DNA from: Sedimentisphaerales bacterium
GTDB lineage: Bacteria; Planctomycetota; Phycisphaerae; Sedimentisphaerales; Anaerohalosphaeraceae
Direction of reading: 5' to 3'
DNA: 46,530 nucleotides
Assembly: GCA_028282905.1 (NCBI GenBank)
Contig: JANQGW010000205.1
Location: 1 to 46,530 of the forward strand
Under the pieces are notes generated by a model. It saw only the letters and a program-made list of their open reading frames with translations, did not search any database and was not told the DNA's origin. Shown here in pieces: positions 45,091-46,530 of this stretch. The position numbers were made by a program, and so were the translations under genes. How positions within the stretch are numbered: position 1 is the first letter of the stretch; every line of letters begins with the position of its first letter.

Positions 45091-45136
45091 TTCATATATA
45101 TGAACTAATAATTACAATAATGAACTCATGTTCATT
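45091..45136. promoter_or_regulatory. Candidate TetR operators
   Basis: TTCATATATATGAA (45091-45104) is a perfect palindrome, and AATGAAC-TCAT-GTTCATT (45119-45136) has perfect 7-base arms. Both share TTCAT/ATGAA halves and lie 24-70 bases before the TetR start codon, where a repressor of the efflux operon would bind. Confidence 0.6.
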
Positions 45137-45229
45137 TTTCAAGAAAAAAGATTCATGTTTTCGCCGAGAAGAAGTTATCTCTATATATTTAAATGACTTA
45201 TAAAAACAAAAAAGTTTTTTCATGCTGTA

Positions 45230-45257
45230 TTGACGGTTTTTCGTCTTTTTGTACAAT
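45230..45257 (+). promoter_or_regulatory. Sigma-70-like promoter of the glyoxalase II-like gene
   Basis: TTGACG (45230-45235), 16 bases, TACAAT (45252-45257). Transcription from it would start about seven bases after the -10 box, close to or on the ATG at 45266. Confidence 0.5.
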
Positions 45258-45265
45258 TAGTAACA

Positions 45266-45991
45266 ATGAAAACACCTGTAATTCTAACTGCGCTTGGCGA
45301 TAACTATATCTACCTGCTCGAATACGCGTCCGGCAAGGCTCTCACAGTCGATCCAGGCGATGCCTCTGTCGTAAAAACAGCGTTGAGCCGGCAACATCTG
45401 ACATTAACACATATTTTAGTCACCCATCACCATGCCGACCATATCGGTGGAATTGGACAACTGAAAAAACGCTTCAATTGCGAGATCATCAGCCCCGACA
45501 GAAAACGCATATCCGAGACAGACACGATTCTCAAAGATACTGAGGAAATTGTTATTGGAGATTTGAAAGTACGCGTAATTGCCACGCCGGGGCACACAAC
45601 AACAAGTGTTTGCTACTTTGTCACCGGCCCAGAATCGGAAAGTCCCCTGCTGTTTACCGGTGACACGCTTTTTGTCTGCGGTTGCGGCAGGCTTTTTGAA
45701 TGCGCGGCGGAAACCATGTTTGCCTCTTTCCGAAAACTAACCGCCCTGTCGGACGAAACACTTGTTTACCCTGGACATAATTACACGGAAGAAAACATCC
45801 GTTTTGCTCTAACAGTTGAACCGGACAGCCTACCTTTAAAGCAGAAACTCGCTGAAATCGGTCAAAAGACCCGAAATCATCAATCCACAGTGCCTTCGAC
45901 ACTGGCTGAGGAAAAACAGCTTAATCCTTTTCTGAAAGCGACAACCGCAACACAATTCGCCCAACTGAGGCAAGAAAAAGATTTTTTCTAA
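45266..45991 (+). CDS. Metallo-beta-lactamase fold hydrolase, glyoxalase II-like
   Basis: A 241-residue hydrolase. The di-metal motif is LVTHHHADHIGG (His54-x-His56-x-Asp58-His59), followed by ATPGHTTTSVCYF, FTGDTLFVCGCGRLFE and YPGHNYTEENIRF, all in glyoxalase II (hydroxyacylglutathione hydrolase) order. The tail NPFLKAT is typical of GloB C-termini, where the conserved N-P-F/N-P-W lies. It hydrolyses S-lactoylglutathione or a similar thioester, but glutathione use in this organism is not shown. I chose the ATG at 45266 because homology starts there; an earlier start would fall inside the -35 box of the promoter. Confidence 0.88.
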   Translation: MKTPVILTALGDNYIYLLEYASGKALTVDPGDASVVKTALSRQHLTLTHILVTHHHADHIGGIGQLKKRFNCEIISPDRKRISETDTILKDTEEIVIGDLKVRVIATPGHTTTSVCYFVTGPESESPLLFTGDTLFVCGCGRLFECAAETMFASFRKLTALSDETLVYPGHNYTEENIRFALTVEPDSLPLKQKLAEIGQKTRNHQSTVPSTLAEEKQLNPFLKATTATQFAQLRQEKDFF

Positions 45992-46299
45992 CCAACCTCA
46001 CCATCTCTTTAACAATATCAATTCGTCAGCCGCTCGATAACTGCACATCGCCCGGCCATCCGGACACAGCTATTCCAGAATCCAGTTCATGCGTAAAGCC
46101 GCTGATGAAATAAACCTGACGTGAGATTTTGGAAAACCACAAACCATCTGCTTTTGCCAACGTATTATCCCATTAAATAACATCGGGAAATCAACAAGGA
46201 CTTCATAGAAGCCGCAATGTCTTTTCGCAAGCAATTCCTTGACCGGACAGCGGTTTTGGGCTATAAGGGCTACGACTTTAATCATAAATTGGAGTACTG
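45992..46299. other. Intergenic stretch before crcB
   Basis: About 308 bases with no convincing gene. A 71-codon frame on the minus strand (46070-46285) and a 27-codon frame on the plus strand (46217-46300, ending in the TGATG overlap with crcB) are present, without ribosome binding sites or recognised sequence. I found no fluoride riboswitch. Confidence 0.5.
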
Positions 46300-46530
46300 A
46301 TGTCAGAAACCATTTTAATGGGGTTATATATCGCCATTGCAGGAGCCTTGGGGGCCTTAAGCCGCTGGGGGATCAGTTTGGCCGGCCAAACGCTGCTTGG
46401 CAGCACTTTTGCGTGGGGAACACTGATCGCCAACGTGTTAGGATGCTTTCTGCTGGGTTTTTTGATGCATGTCGGACTAGTCAGTGATAAAATTCCTCCG
46501 ACACTTCGAACGGCACTGGCAATTGGTTTT
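46300..46530 (+). CDS. crcB: CrcB/FluC fluoride channel (3' end outside window)
   Basis: The first 77 residues of a small four-helix membrane protein. GALGALSRWGISLAG, TFAWGTLIANVLGCFLLGFL and TLRTALAIGF are the signature segments of CrcB/FluC, including the GT-x-xANxxGCF motif that lines the ion path. It works as a dual-topology dimer and exports fluoride. GGAG lies five bases before the ATG. The frame is open to the right edge at 46530. Confidence 0.93.
   Translation, partial: MSETILMGLYIAIAGALGALSRWGISLAGQTLLGSTFAWGTLIANVLGCFLLGFLMHVGLVSDKIPPTLRTALAIGF

Noticed and set aside
46070..46285. 71-codon minus-strand frame before crcB
   Set aside because: No ribosome binding site, no recognised motif, and antisense to the crcB leader; most likely chance.
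45992..46299. Fluoride riboswitch before crcB
   Set aside because: The conserved GGNGAUGG and CUGAU segments in pseudoknot order were not seen.

Overview
The window looks like a chromosomal segment of a Planctomycetota bacterium, most likely of the Phycisphaerae. No 16S gene is present, so this rests on gene content. The planctomycete-type signs are large secreted beta-propeller/cytochrome c proteins related to the hydrazine synthase alpha propeller family, a prepilin-like protein with an H-x9-D[GA] end, a small lipoprotein resembling TIGR03067, a 91-residue protein of a type I associate with planctomycetes, and a von Willebrand A/ExbB/ExbD/TPR operon. Base composition is near 50% G+C in most genes. 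Two genes (1568-2755 and 36684-37496) are visibly AT-richer and look acquired.

Layout, left to right. (1) 1-4850, minus strand: the start of an RlhA-like U32 protein, whose start codon overlaps the stop of a HEPN-like gene, then groEL and groES. (2) 4851-5381: a divergent control region with a near-perfect sigma-54 promoter and a sigma-70-like promoter facing groES, nested inverted repeats, and a sigma-70-like promoter facing an IclR regulator. (3) 5382-11757, plus strand: a catabolic operon holding IclR, a phosphate acyltransferase, an ACT protein, a VOC-fold protein, DhaK, DhaL, an LsrF-like aldolase/thiolase, a terminator hairpin, a DUF1097 membrane protein and a Tat-exported lipoprotein cupin of D-lyxose isomerase type. 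(4) 11956-21793, plus strand: four exported proteins, namely propeller + 2 CxxCH + SUMF1 fold, a TlpA-like thioredoxin lipoprotein, discoidin + propeller + 3 CxxCH, and YVTN propeller + 2 CxxCH. A bidirectional terminator follows, then a FucU-like mutarotase on the other strand.

(5) 22489-27187: an Hpt protein, protein-L-isoaspartate methyltransferase, a small lipoprotein, a pseudopilin with a membrane-anchored partner, and a TrhP-like U32 protein. (6) 27192-35313, minus strand: a seven-gene operon (VWA, ExbB, two ExbD, a TPR protein, a J-domain-like membrane protein, a CxxCxGxG protein) with several 4-base ATGA overlaps. (7) 35459-38179: a THUMP-type RNA methyltransferase, an AT-rich orphan, the 91-residue protein and an RRM protein. 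(8) 38477-45067, minus strand: a TetR regulator with an RND efflux system (outer membrane factor, membrane fusion protein, pump) and its terminator. (9) The right end holds a glyoxalase II-like hydrolase with a probably leaderless mRNA and the start of a CrcB/FluC fluoride channel.

The most unusual part is 5382-22313. A DhaKL-type kinase lacking one conserved substrate-contact lysine sits with an LsrF-type enzyme, an acyltransferase that could use acetyl-CoA released by LsrF, a VOC protein, an exported sugar-isomerase-like cupin and a mutarotase. Beside them is a block of periplasmic multi-domain cytochromes. My inference is a pathway for an unusual sugar or hydroxyketone ending in DHAP plus an acyl-CoA/acyl-phosphate, possibly with a periplasmic oxidative step. 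The substrate cannot be read from sequence.
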